NCBI GenBank assembly: GCA_029817715.1
Contig: JARUPY010000606.1
Span: 1,736,001 to 1,800,000 of the forward strand
Length of the DNA: 64,000 nucleotides
Direction: 5' to 3'
From: Melastoma dodecandrum
Taxonomy: Eukaryota > Streptophyta > Magnoliopsida > Myrtales > Melastomataceae
Part shown: one piece after another, positions 12,758 through 24,339 of the stretch
Layout: every line of letters starts with the position of its first letter
How positions within the stretch are numbered: the stretch's first letter is position 1
Position numbers and translations under genes: made by a program
The notes under the pieces: generated by a model
The model's input: the letters and a program-made list of their open reading frames with translations, nothing else
What the model was told of the DNA's origin: nothing
Databases searched by the model: none

Positions 12758-14230
12758 CGTAGCATTTTTTACATTTCTTGTTGATCATTAGAAAAGATAC
12801 ACTAAGCTTAACGAAGAGTGATGTAATAAAAGGTTATAAATTCGTCTGTGTATTTATTATAATTTTTACATTTGATGTTTGTTTGTTAGAAGACTACCGT
12901 GTTGGTTTATCTTTAGATCAAGTTACAAACCGAAACATTGTTAGACTTAGTAGTTTCTAAGAATGGATTGACCAAGTTACTCACTAAGTCATACCATTTT
13001 GACATTTCTTGTTGATCATTTAAAAAGATACACTAACTAAGCTCAACGAGGAGTGGTGTAATAAAAGGTTATTCAATTCTTCTGTGTAAATATAATGATT
13101 TTCACATTTGATGTATGTTTGCTCAAAGGAAGACTATCGTGGTGGTTTCTCTTTACATCAAGTTATAGAAAGTGAAACTTCATTTGGCTTTAGTAATTTC
13201 TTAGAATGGATTGATCTTGATAAACACTAAGACATAGCATTTTACATTTCTTGTTGATCTTTATAATCTATATACGACAACTAAGCATAAAGAAGAGTGA
13301 TATATAAAAAGGTTATATAATTCGTCTAAGCTTTTATTATTATATTCACATTTGTTGTTTGTTTGTTCTCTGGAAGACTGTCGTGTTAATTTTTCTTTAG
13401 ACTAAGTTATATACAGAGCAACTTCATTAGACCAAGTAGTTTCTTAGAATGGATTGACCTTAATGCTCGTTATGTCATAGGATTTTGATATTTCTTGTTT
13501 CGTTGAAATAGATATGCTAACTAAGCTTGAAGAGAGTAGTACAGCAAAATGTTATATGATTTGTCCATGCTTTTATTAGACTTAGTAACTTCTTTGAATG
13601 AAATGACCTTGATGCTCAATAAATAATAGCATTTTTTACATTTGTTGTTGATCTTTAGAAACGATACCTAGGTAAGCTTAATGAAGAGTGGTATAAAAAA
13701 AAAGTTTGTCTGTGCATTTATTATTATTTTTACAATAGTTGTTCGTTGGTTCAAAGCAAGATTGTCATGTTAGTTTCTCTTTAGACCAAGTTATTAATAG
13801 AAGAACTGCATTGGACTTGGTAGTGTTATAGAATTGATTGACCTTGATGCTCACAAAGTCATACCATTTTGACATTTCTTCTGTTCGTTTTTCTTAAGAC
13901 CAAGTTATATTCAATTCAACTTTATTAAACTTAGTAGTTTCTTCAAAAGGTGGCATTGATGCTCACTAAGTCATATCATTTTGACATTTCTTGTTGATCG
14001 TTAAAAATGATATCTAGCTAAGCTTAATGAAGAGTGATATAGTAAAAGGTTATAAAATTCATATGTTCTTTTATTATTAATTTTTACTTTTGGTTTTTGC
14101 TTGTTCGATAGAAGATTGTTGTGTTTTACACCAAGTTATTGATAGGGCAAGTTTATTAGAGTTAGTAGTTCCCGAGAATGGATTGACCGTGATGTTCACT
14201 AAGTCATAGCATTTTGATATTTCATGTTAT
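12758..14230 (+). repeat. ~240-bp tandem array, forward orientation (block 2)
   Basis: Roughly six to seven degenerate units. 'ACATTTCTTGTTGATC' or close variants start near 12,768, 13,000, 13,244, 13,638 and 13,990; shorter units interrupt the spacing. Each unit also carries 'AAGCTTAACGAAGAGTG', a T-rich tract, 'TTTCTCTTTAGACCAAGTTA' and 'TTAGACTTAGTAGTTTCTTA'. No coding potential is conserved between units. Confidence 0.78.
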
Positions 14231-14705
14231 TGGCCCTTTGAAATGACAGAAAATGGGATAATTGGAACATTCAACAATATCACAGGACCCTCAAAGTAGA
14301 AGACTTAGCTTATATAATATACAAGACCTTGAGTATAAAGTAGAAGGTTGAATTTTTATAGTGGTTTGATAAATTTTCCCTACTTCATCTTACCCGGATA
14401 GGATGGTTTCCACTTATTCTCGCAAATAGTGATTATAGTATAGATATAACCTTCTCTTGTATATGAACATGATTTCTTAAACCACGAGGCGGTAAGAATA
14501 TCTTTACCGATGCAAGACACTCCCTTATTGAGATTAAGTCACGTCTAGTGGAATCACATAGTAATAACTCAAATAAAACTAACTCGGAACCTCTCTAAGA
14601 GCGTTAACCTTATGTGACTCGGTACTGAATTGTTCTTTCTATGAATCAGGACACGAGCTCAATGGTAATGTCCACTATGCAACCTAACGTAGTATGACAG
14701 GATCT
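14230..14705. other. Spacer without recognised features
   Basis: Sequence between the forward array and the dispersed repeat at 14.7 kb. Nothing is recognised. Confidence 0.45.
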
Positions 14706-15690
14706 CGTTTTTCTCTTTTTAAGATTACGTGCAAAACATAAAGGATAAAAGTTTACATAAGGTTACCAATCCCTCACCATTTACGTCTGAACGGACTTAT
14801 TCTCTCTAACCAACATTGTACGCCGACTCGTCAGCTAGCGACCTTGTTTCCATATCCTGGTGTAGCCAGCTCGACATTACGGACAACATTTCGGCCAAGT
14901 CCTTCAGATCCGCAGTCACCGACGCCTACGAGTGGCTTCACCAAGACACACCTACAAAAAATACAAAACAAACCATATAGAAGGTTGTCAGTCCCTCACC
15001 AGTTACATCTACTACAAACTCACTAAACCAGTGTTATACGCCGACTCGTCAGCCAACGACCGTCGCCCAGGTTCTTGCTGCACGTAAGTTGACACTACAG
15101 ACATCGTTCCAACCAACTCCCTCGAATTATAACCACCGACGCTTACAGAGTTGTTTTACTAACATGAAACCTCATGTAGTACGCTCACCTACCGGAGAAA
15201 TTATTATTTCTTTTTTTGGGGGGGGGGGGGGACTATGCGTTTTTGGGATCTCCGTGCTCCCTGGTTAAAACTACACGAACACCATCTCCTGCGAGAAAGT
15301 TCGCCTGGAGGCCCACCGTCCTTACAAAAACACATGCGGGGAAGATTTTTATCGCAGCCGTCTCACCTCCAAGACCGTCCACAATTGACTTTCAGCGAGA
15401 AGTCAGAACATCGACTTTCTAACGATGAAAATAATCGAAAGAAATTTCCTTAATAATTGCCGTAATTAAGAAAAGTATATTATTTCAACTTTCAACGAAA
15501 TATCTTATCGGATAAAGGGCTTTTAATAATTTAAATAATATTCCAAATGAATTTTATTTTGAATTATTATGATAATTAAAAATCAATTAATCATTAAAAT
15601 ATATAATTATGGAAATATTTAGAAAATATTTTCATGATATTTTCATATTTTAGGACGTATATCTTGATTATAAAAGGTTAGTACCGTCGC
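14705..15690 (+). repeat. Large dispersed repeat, copy B1
   Basis: This matches 20,845-22,370 in the same orientation. Shared landmarks include 'CTTTTTAAGATTACGTGC', 'CAGCTCGACATTACGGACAA', 'GCGAGAAAGTTCGCCTGGAG' (with variants) and a tail ending 'GTATATCTTGATTA..AAGGTTAGTA'. Inside, a ~280-bp unit is itself repeated (the 'CCGACTCGTCAGC..CGACC' blocks near 14,822 and 15,038). A run of 12 G at ~15,220-15,231 interrupts it. It is non-coding and probably a non-autonomous mobile element. Confidence 0.68.
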
Positions 15691-15699
15691 ACTTCTTTA

Positions 15700-17690
15700 A
15701 CGATAACTAAGCTTAATGAAGAGTGCTATAATAAATGGTTATATAATTTGTTTGCTTTATTATTATTTTTACGTTTGTTGTTTGTTTGCTCGATAAAAGA
15801 CAATCATGATGGTTTCTCTTCGGACCAAGTTTTAGACGGAACAACTTTATTAAACATAATAGTGTTTTAGAAAGGATAGACCTTGACACTCGTTAAGTCA
15901 TACCATTTTGAGATTTCATGTTGATAAAAGGTTATGTAATTCGTATTTTCTTTTATTATTAATTTTTACTTTTGCTGTTCAATTGTTTGATAGATAACTG
16001 TTGTGTTGGCTTCTCTTTTGACCAAGTTAATAGCAGAACAACTTTATCAGACTTAGTAGTTTCTTAGAACGGATTAAGCTTGATGCTTACTAAGCCATAC
16101 CATTTTGACATATCTTGTTGATAAAACATGCAAACTAAGCTTCATATATTTTATTATTATATTTTGTGTTGGTTTCTCTTTACCCCAAGTTATAGACAGG
16201 GCAAGTTTATTAGACTTAGTAGTTTCTTATAATGGATTGATCTTGATGCACACTTAGTTATTGCACTTTGACTTTTGTTGTTGATCGTTATAAACGATAT
16301 GCTAATTAAGCCTAACGCATGTTAATATAATAAAAAGTTATATACTTTGTCTATGCATTTACTATTATTTTTACATTAGTAGTTTGTTTGTCCAATGAAA
16401 GATTGTCATATTGGCTTTTCTTTAGACTAAGTTGTACACAGATCAATTGACCTTGATGCTCACTATGTCATACCATTTTGACATTTCTTTTTTGTCATTT
16501 AAAAAGATATGCTAACTCGGCTTTACGAAGAGTTGTATAATAAAAGGTTATATAATTCATATTTTAGTTTATTATTATTTTTTAATTTTATTGTTTGATT
16601 GATTTCTCTTTAGACCAAGGTCTATACGGAGCAACATTATTAGACTTAGTAGTTCCTTAGAATGGAATGAGCTTGATGCTCACTAAGTCATTCTATATTC
16701 ATTCACATTTCTTGTTGATCGTTCAAAAGACATGCTATCTAATCTTAAGGTAGATTTGTATAATAAAAGTTTATATAATTTGTGCATTCTTTTATTTTTA
16801 TTTTTTACTTTTATTGTTTGTTTGTTCGACAAAAGAATGTTGTGTTGGTTTACCTTTAAACCAAGTTGTAGACGGATCAAGTATATTATACTTAGTAGTT
16901 TATTACAATGGATTGACCTTATGTTTACTAAGTCATACCATTTTGACCTAAACCCTAAACCCTAAACCCGAACTCGGCTTTATGTAGAGTTGTATAAAAA
17001 AAGGTTATCAAATTAGTATTTTCTTTTATCATTATCTTTTACTTTTATTGTTCGTTTGTTCGATGGAATGTTGGTTTTTCCTTCCACCAAGTCATAGACG
17101 GAACAAGTATTACACTCGGAGGTCTTTTTTTTATAATGGATTGGCCTCGATGCTCACTAAGTCATTATACTTTGACATTTCTTGTTTATAGTTAAAAACG
17201 ATAGGCTAAATAAGCTTAACGCATATTGGTATAATACAAAGTTGTATAGTTTGTCTCTACATTTACTATTATGTTTACATTTGTTATTTTTTTGTCTAAT
17301 GAGAGACTGTCATGTTGGCTTTTCTTTAGACTGCATTATAAATATATCAACTTTTACTAGAATGAGTAGTTTCTTAGAATGGATTGATCTTCATACTTAC
17401 TAAGTCATACCATTTTGACATTTTTCGTTTATCGTTTAAAAATTTATGTTAACTAAGCTTAACGAAGAGTTGTATAAAGGTTACATAATTCATATTTTCT
17501 TTTATTATTATTTTTTACTTTTGTTTTTTGTTTGTTCGATGGAAGACTAGTGTGTAGGTTTTTCTTTAGACCAAGTTATAAACAGAACAACTTTATTTGA
17601 CCTAGTAGTTTCTTAGAATGGATTAACCTCGATGCTCACTAAGTCATTGCACTTTGACATTTCTTGTTGATCTAACAATACTTTAACTAA
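15700..17690 (+). repeat. ~240-bp tandem array, forward orientation (block 3)
   Basis: About eight to nine degenerate units of the same family as block 2, recognised by 'CATTTTGACATTTCTTGTTG' variants near 15,904, 16,107, 16,264, 16,471, 16,697, 17,173, 17,411 and 17,651, and by 'AGTAGTTTCTTAGAATGGAT' in between. A telomere-like tract lies inside it at 16,947. Confidence 0.78.
16947..16969 (+). repeat. Interstitial telomere-like tract (CCCTAAA)~3.3
   Basis: Just over three uninterrupted copies of CCCTAAA, the plant telomere unit. They directly follow 'CATTTTGAC' in a 240-bp unit and are followed by 'CGAACTCGGCTTTA', so the tract replaces part of a normal unit. Confidence 0.85.
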
Positions 17691-17693
17691 TAG

Positions 17694-18240
17694 TTGCATG
17701 ATAAAAGCTTTTTATATCACATAACACAAATCTTTGGCCGGTGTTCCATGAGAAGTTGTCAAAGCTTTGAGCGTGAAAACCAATTCGCCCTCCTCGGTGA
17801 TAATGAAAGGGTCTGGGAATCTCCGCAACTTGAAATAACTTGTTCGCATGTGGTATTCGAAGACACGATCATTTGAATTGTGCTCCCTGCAATATGTATC
17901 GAATTTTATAGTATTTTGTGTGGTCGCCGTATAGAAAATGAATAAAAGCCGAAAAGGAATCCAATATTAGAATTGAATCAAACAGTAATAAATTACAGGA
18001 CATCACTTACAAATATGAAGTGAACGGAAAAAACAACAAAAGGACCAGAGGACGACTGCGATGTGCTTCACGACGGTCGGCGGTAGATGAACGGCAGCTA
18101 CGGCAGATCCCTTTAGTGGAATCTACCTTGGTGGATCAGCGGACGGATGTAGTGAGAATGGAAGATGGTTTCGGGACGCTGGGTTCAAGACGCCTTTCTG
18201 GACACTTTCAGGAAGCTAGAAAAAAATTGAGTAAAATCTG
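17694..18240 (+). repeat. Dispersed repeat, copy C1
   Basis: This matches ~23,700-24,100 in the same orientation. Shared landmarks are 'TATCGAATTTTA', 'CGGCTACGGCAGATCCCTTT', 'GGAATCTACCTTGGT' and 'GTTTC(A/G)GGACGCT'. There is no conserved reading frame. Confidence 0.6.
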
Positions 18241-18249
18241 AGTTCCATG

Positions 18250-20190
18250 TTTGAGCTGTGTTCGGTGTTCTCTATTTTAGTTGTGTTTAATCCCTTTTAT
18301 ATTCCCAGAATCTCACAGTTGCGATTATTCAGCCAGTATGTGATCTTCTTAGATCATGTGGACGATCTAATTCCTATTTTGTAGAAGCCATGCCTGTCAT
18401 GCTCCAACCGGCCCCACTAGATTTGCCACGTGTCTTGTTCTCTTAACATAACTAGATGTGGTTTGATGCGAATCTCCTCGAGACACTACAGTCCCTCGAG
18501 TAGTGAGATGCTATTCTAGTCTTGAGCTGTATGTAATTTATCTATGACGTACTCGAGAAATGCTTACCGAGTGGCGTTAATCTTGAGCCCTTGTTCAGGA
18601 GGTACTTCTCAAGTAGTGCTCACACGGATTTCTTGCGTAGCATTAATATTGGGTCCCTATTCACCTCAAGTGGTGCTCACACGGAGTCTTACCTCTTCGG
18701 CCCATTGAGGATGATACCCAAAATTCATGTATCAACATTAAGCCCCCCTTTTTGTAGTAATGTCATCCGGTATTCTTACGGGTGACATCACGTTCTCGAG
18801 ATGCTAGGTCTTGGAAATGAAAAGATAAATATAGGGATAAGAAATGTCGTTTATTTAGAGTTTTTCTTTTCTTTCACAAGAAGACACAATTATCTTTATC
18901 CCCAACTTTTTCTTCCTCGAGTTGTTGGATATATATTGTACCCCTTTCACTGAGTGACACAAGTGTCTTCCTTTTCCCTCGAGAAGCTCCAAGTCGAGAG
19001 AGATACATTGTCAATATCCATAAGTATTGTTGAGGATGAGTTGGTTCGATGCTCATCCACGAGGACTAATCTCCAAAATCAAGGAAGGAAGGCTATCTTC
19101 GAGACGACGACTTATATATGATGAAGGCTTGGGAACGCTATCGATACGAACTGACTACTCGACTTTTTGAACATTTCGAGTCTTTTAACTTTGTCTCTTT
19201 CATGAATACTGGATCGATTAAGATATATTGTCCTCAATCAACCCACACCAATCTTCTTGACGTGTGTGGGTTGGCTTAAAGACAGATTTGATTTAGATTT
19301 GAGTTTTTTTTTAGAACACGAGCATATTCGTTTGTTTTGCTTCTCGAGAAGGCATATTTGCCTTTCTCCTTCTCGAGAAGACAAATTTCTCTCTCCTCTT
19401 CTTTTTTTCTTTTAATTTTAATACGACCGTACTTTTATCTTTATCTATCACCCCTTTCTCGAGATGTTGTTCTCGACTTGGATTCCTTCTCTCTCCCTTT
19501 TTTTGTTAATCAACAATGTGACATTTCTTCTTGTTAATTCAACCCACTGTTCTCGATTGTGGGTTCAACCCCATCTCAACTTCTTCTCAACGTATTTTTC
19601 CTTTTTTACCGTTTGGGTGGGCCAAATCCATCACATTTCAACAAAAATTTTTGCACGTCCCTTTTATGGATATACCCTTGAATATCTCTCGATTGTTTGG
19701 GCTTCTTCGATATTCTAACGGGATAATCACACAGTGGTACTACATTCATATGTATCTCGAAAATATCATCTATTGATATCCCATCACTGTCGGAAATCCC
19801 ACAGTTCCAATTTCTTGTACATTAATACTTAGAATGTCTATTTGACTCAAGAATAAGTGCATTTCATATATGTCAATTTTCTTATCACGTCTATGATGTG
19901 AGGGAGTATCTTGCTGAAACATAATTTCTTCATCCTTGTCAACTTATTTAGGAGTTCCGCTCTCGAGGGGAGTGTAGTCTTGGTTAGGAAATGATACAAT
20001 AGATTTAGTCCTCCTTCATTAGAACTGAGTTACCCATACATCCATTTTCGTTCTGACATGATTTCTTTTGGAATTTCTTCTCTCTTAACTCCATATTATC
20101 TATGAGTTTTGGTTTTTGCTTCGACAAAATTTCCAAATCAGGGATCATGTCCCTCTATCACCTGCGATTTCACAAGATTAGGTATAATAG
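18250..20190. other. CTCGAG-rich non-coding region
   Basis: No gene is supported. The palindrome CTCGAG occurs many times between ~18,475 and 19,980, usually inside 'TCTCGAGA'. The same bias returns at 26,700-27,560. Pyrimidine-rich tracts lie at 19,340-19,520. This is probably part of the same decayed element as repeats B and C. Confidence 0.5.
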
Positions 20191-20640
20191 TTATGGATTT
20201 AACTTGGAAGTGCTTGGTATTTTCCCACTCAATGTAATCGCAGGAACCCGAAAAGAATATGGATTTGAGAAACCAACTCTATGAGCATCATCCAAAAAAG
20301 TTTTCTCTCTTAGAGGCTCAGCCTTTTTCTCAGATCTATCACCTTTATGGACTCTTATGGCCTCTATTAATTCTTGGAGTTTCTCATCCATTCGCATTTC
20401 CAATTTTCTATGACTTTCTGCCAATTCCAGTTTTAACTCTCTTATAGCACTACCAAACTCTTGTTTGGTTGTAAAATCATTACGTGAACAACCAAGCCAA
20501 GGATTATTCACGGGCCTTATGAGCCCATCCTGATTTTCCTCATTTTGATTTTCATTGGGATCCCCTATCTCATTAGGGGTTATTGATGTGGGCTGAATGA
20601 AATTCGGGGTTGGCCTAATGTAAGCTAGTGAAGGAAGCGT
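20191..20640 (-). pseudogene. Possible decayed Gag-like fragment
   Basis: A 106-codon minus-strand frame contains a charged, heptad-like stretch (about 30 residues rich in E, K and L), and upstream frames are broken by stops. It resembles the N-terminal coiled coil of plant retroelement Gag proteins only in general character. No diagnostic motif is present, so this is a weak call. Confidence 0.25.
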
Positions 20641-20844
20641 CCGTCACACTTTATATTAACATGAGTTAGGTCCCCTCTCCCACTAGCCCTAACTTAATCG
20701 ATAATAATGCTCCATTGGTCGTTGGCAAGTTAGGGAGAGGAAGTCATAGATTACCGCTGTTCCTTATCTGCTTGCAGATCTAGCAGATAAAGGACTTAAA
20801 GGGCTTGCCGAGTTAATACGACGTCGTCTAATAGGATTTTTTTC

Positions 20845-22370
20845 TTTTTAAGATTACCTGCAAAACAAAAAAGAACAAAAGTCTACAAAAGGTTACATTT
20901 CTCACCACTTAGGCATGCTATGGACACGTTCTCTCTAACCAACATCGTACGTTGACTTGTCAACTAGCAATCTTCTTCCATTATCCTGTTGTAGGCAGCT
21001 CGACATTATGGACAACTTTTCGGCCATGTCCTTCAGATATGCAGTCACCAACACGAAGGCACACATCTTGCATACAATACTAAACAAATAAAACCAACCC
21101 TAAAGAAGGTTCAGTCCCTCACCACTTACGTCTGCTACGAAGTCATTCACTCCGACCAACGTTGTACACCGTCTTGCCATCCAGCGACCTTCTCTCAAGT
21201 TCATTCTGCACGCAATTCAACGTTACGAACAACGTTCCAGCCAAATCTCTCGGATTCATAACCATCGACGTCTAGGGAGCTATTTCACCAACGCGAAACC
21301 TCTTGTAGTCAACATAAACACCACCTCCAGTGAGAAACCTCGCCAGGAGGCACACGGTCTTTACGAGAACGCCAGTCGGGATTGAAGAGTGCTCACTCGA
21401 GAGTACTTCTTATGAGAACACTCGTCTGGAAGATCTTCATTGCAGCCACTTCGCCTCCAAGACCGCTAGTCTGGATCTACAACTGATTTCCTGTGAGAAC
21501 GCTCGCTCGAAAGATTTTCTTGTCTTGCACACTGAACACACATGTTAAAGCATTGCAATAATACTGAATGAATGTAACAAGACTTATCTCACACTTCTCT
21601 CTTTTTAATTTTTATGCTTATATTGGCATCTTACTTTCTATATTAATGGAAATATAATTTTCATAAAATAAAAAACATGGTTAAATATATTTTCTAATTA
21701 ATTGATTTATTGTCAATTTTTTTATATGTATATCCCCATAATGATGCAAAGGTTACGACCTGATCAGATCAATAGCTTTTTATACTTGGAAATAATCAAT
21801 ACTGCGAGAAGAAATTTATTATTGTGTCATGCATATATTCGTTGGGGATTATCCATGATTAACTAGATTTCATTCGAATATCTTTATCCCAATAGAGGGT
21901 ACATGAGGAGTCTAGCTAGTCATACCGTCGACTTTCTAATGATGAAAATAATTAATAATGTATTTCTAAAATGGGTTGATCTATTACTTATTAGGTCATT
22001 AACGAATCTGGATACAAATCACATTTTCTTGTATAATTGAAGGTTATTCCTTGTATAAAAAATAAATTTCTTTAATAACAAATAATTTCCTTAATTAGGA
22101 AAAATATTGTTTTAACTTTTAATGGTAAATCTTACCAGCTAATAGGCTTTTACTAATCTAAGTAATACTTCAAATGAATATTCTTTCTTTTCAAATTAAT
22201 ATAATAACTAATTTTTAATTAATTATTAAATTATCTAATTATCAAAATATTTTCTAATCACGGAATTGTTATCAGTGGAGGATACACAAAATACTTTCAT
22301 GATATGTTTTATGTTTTGGGAAGTATATCTTGATTACATAAGGTTAGTATTATCGCACTTCGGTAACAAT
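20845..22370 (+). repeat. Large dispersed repeat, copy B2
   Basis: Second copy of the 14,705-15,690 repeat. Similarity runs from 'TTTCTTTTTAAGATTACCTG' through 21,540, is interrupted by ~390 bp not found in copy B1, and resumes at 21,930 ('TCGACTTTCTAATGATGAAA') to about 22,370. Confidence 0.65.
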
Positions 22371-22599
22371 CATCTAAGGATGTATAATGTCACCGATGTT
22401 CAACATCGGTGCGACTCATCATCAAAACCATTTTAGCACTTGATATTAGTAAAAAATGATACGCTAACTAAGCTTAACGAAAAGTGGTATATATATAATT
22501 TGTATGTTCAAATCAAATCAATAGCAAAATCTAACTTCGCAAAGCTAAAATCCAGCAATGTAGTTCAAATACACATTTACCAAAACCATTTAAGCAATC

Positions 22600-22830
22600 G
22601 AACGCATTAAAGGGACCGACGGGGAGGAGGGTCTAATCGGCGGGAGGGCCGATGGGCAGCAGGGAGGACCAGATCTGAGGCGGGGACACACGGCGGGGCG
22701 ACAGTAGGGCCTGCGGTGCCGCAGGAGGGTCTGAGGGGAGACGGGTCTGGCAGGGACGCACGGGGAGAGTCACAGGGATGTACGGTGGAGACGGGGACGC
22801 ACGGCGGGGAGTAAAATGAAAGAAACCTAA
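22600..22830. other. GC-rich patch with short repeats
   Basis: An abrupt G-rich stretch within AT-rich DNA, with repeated 'GGGACGCACGG' and 'GGGGACG' motifs. The minus strand is open and proline-rich, but that follows from the base composition. No gene is called. Confidence 0.4.
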
Positions 22831-22861
22831 GGGTTTGAGTTTATGTAGCTTCAGAATAAAA

Positions 22862-23200
22862 AAGGAGTCAGGAACTCTGACTTTGGTCCAAAAATCGGAG
22901 TTCATGACTCCGTGTTTGGTCTGCACCTCTCACTCCAATTAGTTTGGTTTAGCTTTATTAAAATTAGAGTTCATGACTCCGAGTTTGGTCTGCCACCCTA
23001 GCCTAACTAAAATCGGAGTTCATGACTCCGATTTTGGGAATACAATCGGAGTGTGTGACTCTCATTTAATGGTTTGTTCACATTTGTCATAAAGTCGGAG
23101 TCGATGCCTCCGAGTTTATGTTGAAGCAGTCTAAATCAGAGTCTCTGTTTGCGATTTCTTTGCACAACAAAATCAGAACTCGTAACTCCGATTTACCGAC
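22862..23200. repeat. Cluster of ~45-bp palindromic hairpin repeats
   Basis: At least seven imperfect inverted repeats of the form (AA)TCGGAGT-n5-ACTCCGA(TT) start near 22,864, 22,895, 22,966, 23,011, 23,044, 23,094 and 23,170, with a weaker one at 23,136. The copy at 23,011-23,033 has a 9-bp perfect stem around TCATG. Spacers share 'GTTTGGTCTGC'. Confidence 0.8.
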
Positions 23201-23689
23201 CTAGTTGACTAATTTTAAGTTTGATCAACCTATTCTGTAAAATATTTCGCGAACTAATATTATTTTAGAACAAACCTATAAGTTCTCCCCATTACGAGTA
23301 AACCAAAGAGAACTTCTAAAATATGACTGAATGCTTTTTACATCGATAATGACGAAATCTGCTACATATTCGCGATTCTCCGATATAAGACGCCAGAGTT
23401 TGCGTTCAATTCGGATTCAACTTTCCAAGGTTATGTATGGCCCGAGCATCATACCGCATCCCCATTATCGGGCCAACACCAGGTTGTTTCAGTTATTCAT
23501 CCTCTCCTACTAGAGACAAATCACGCCAGACTGTCGAACAGCAGGCTGTCGATTAGCGTTCGAGCACTACATCGGTAAACATCGGGTTGCATGCATTAAA
23601 CAGAGGTCGTGCTAAATAAGGCCGGACACGCAGCTTTCACCAGTAGGACTATCACTCCTACTTTCAATTAGTTTGAAATCAATCCAACC

Positions 23690-24339
23690 ATAGTACATGG
23701 TGTTGCCACATTTGTACAGGCATATCCAGACCAACAAGACTCTGATAATGGGAGAAAGCAATTGTCCATCGGAACACTATTGGCGCGAAATTGTGTTTCC
23801 CACAACACGTATCGAATTTTACAGTGATTGTGATCATCGTAAAGTAAATGAACGCGGATAGAACGAAAAATAAATACTTGAATCGATAAAAAGTGCTGAA
23901 TTACAAGAATATAATCTTCACAATACTTATAGGCATGATGTGAATCGAAATACAACAAAAAGAGACTGGAAAACGATACGGGATGCTTCAAACGGATGAC
24001 GAATGAACGACGGCTACGACAGATCCCTTTAATGGAATCTACCTTGGTAGATTGACTGTCGGATATGGTGAGGGTGATGATGGTTTCAGGACGCTATAGG
24101 GAGAGCAAGAGCGATAGACCAAATTAGCTAGATTTGGACTTATGGAGTTGATCGTGTAGCCTCATTTAATGGAGGCTGCCTTGGACGAAATGGGGACGGT
24201 GATCGGTCGAACTTAACGGCAACTACGACAACCTCCTTTAATGAATACCTTGGGGTGGTTTGTGAATCAGTGGACGGTGAAGTATGGAAGGCGGTGAAGG
24301 GTGATTTCAGGACATGGTCCAGGACACTCTTCTGGACAC
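23690..24339 (+). repeat. Dispersed repeat, copy C2 (5' part)
   Basis: This matches 17,694-18,240. It contains an internal ~200-bp repetition: 'CTACGACAGATCCCTTTAAT' near 24,014 and 'CTACGACAACCTCCTTTAAT' near 24,224. It is split by the solo LTR that starts at 24,340 and resumes at 26,358. Confidence 0.6.

Noticed and set aside
22633..22926. Proline-rich 97-codon frame
   Set aside because: Follows from a local G-rich patch and runs into the hairpin repeats; not conserved-looking.
22862..23200. CRISPR-like array
   Set aside because: Regular short palindromes with spacers, but this is plant nuclear DNA. Repeats are imperfect, spacers are related, and no cas genes exist.
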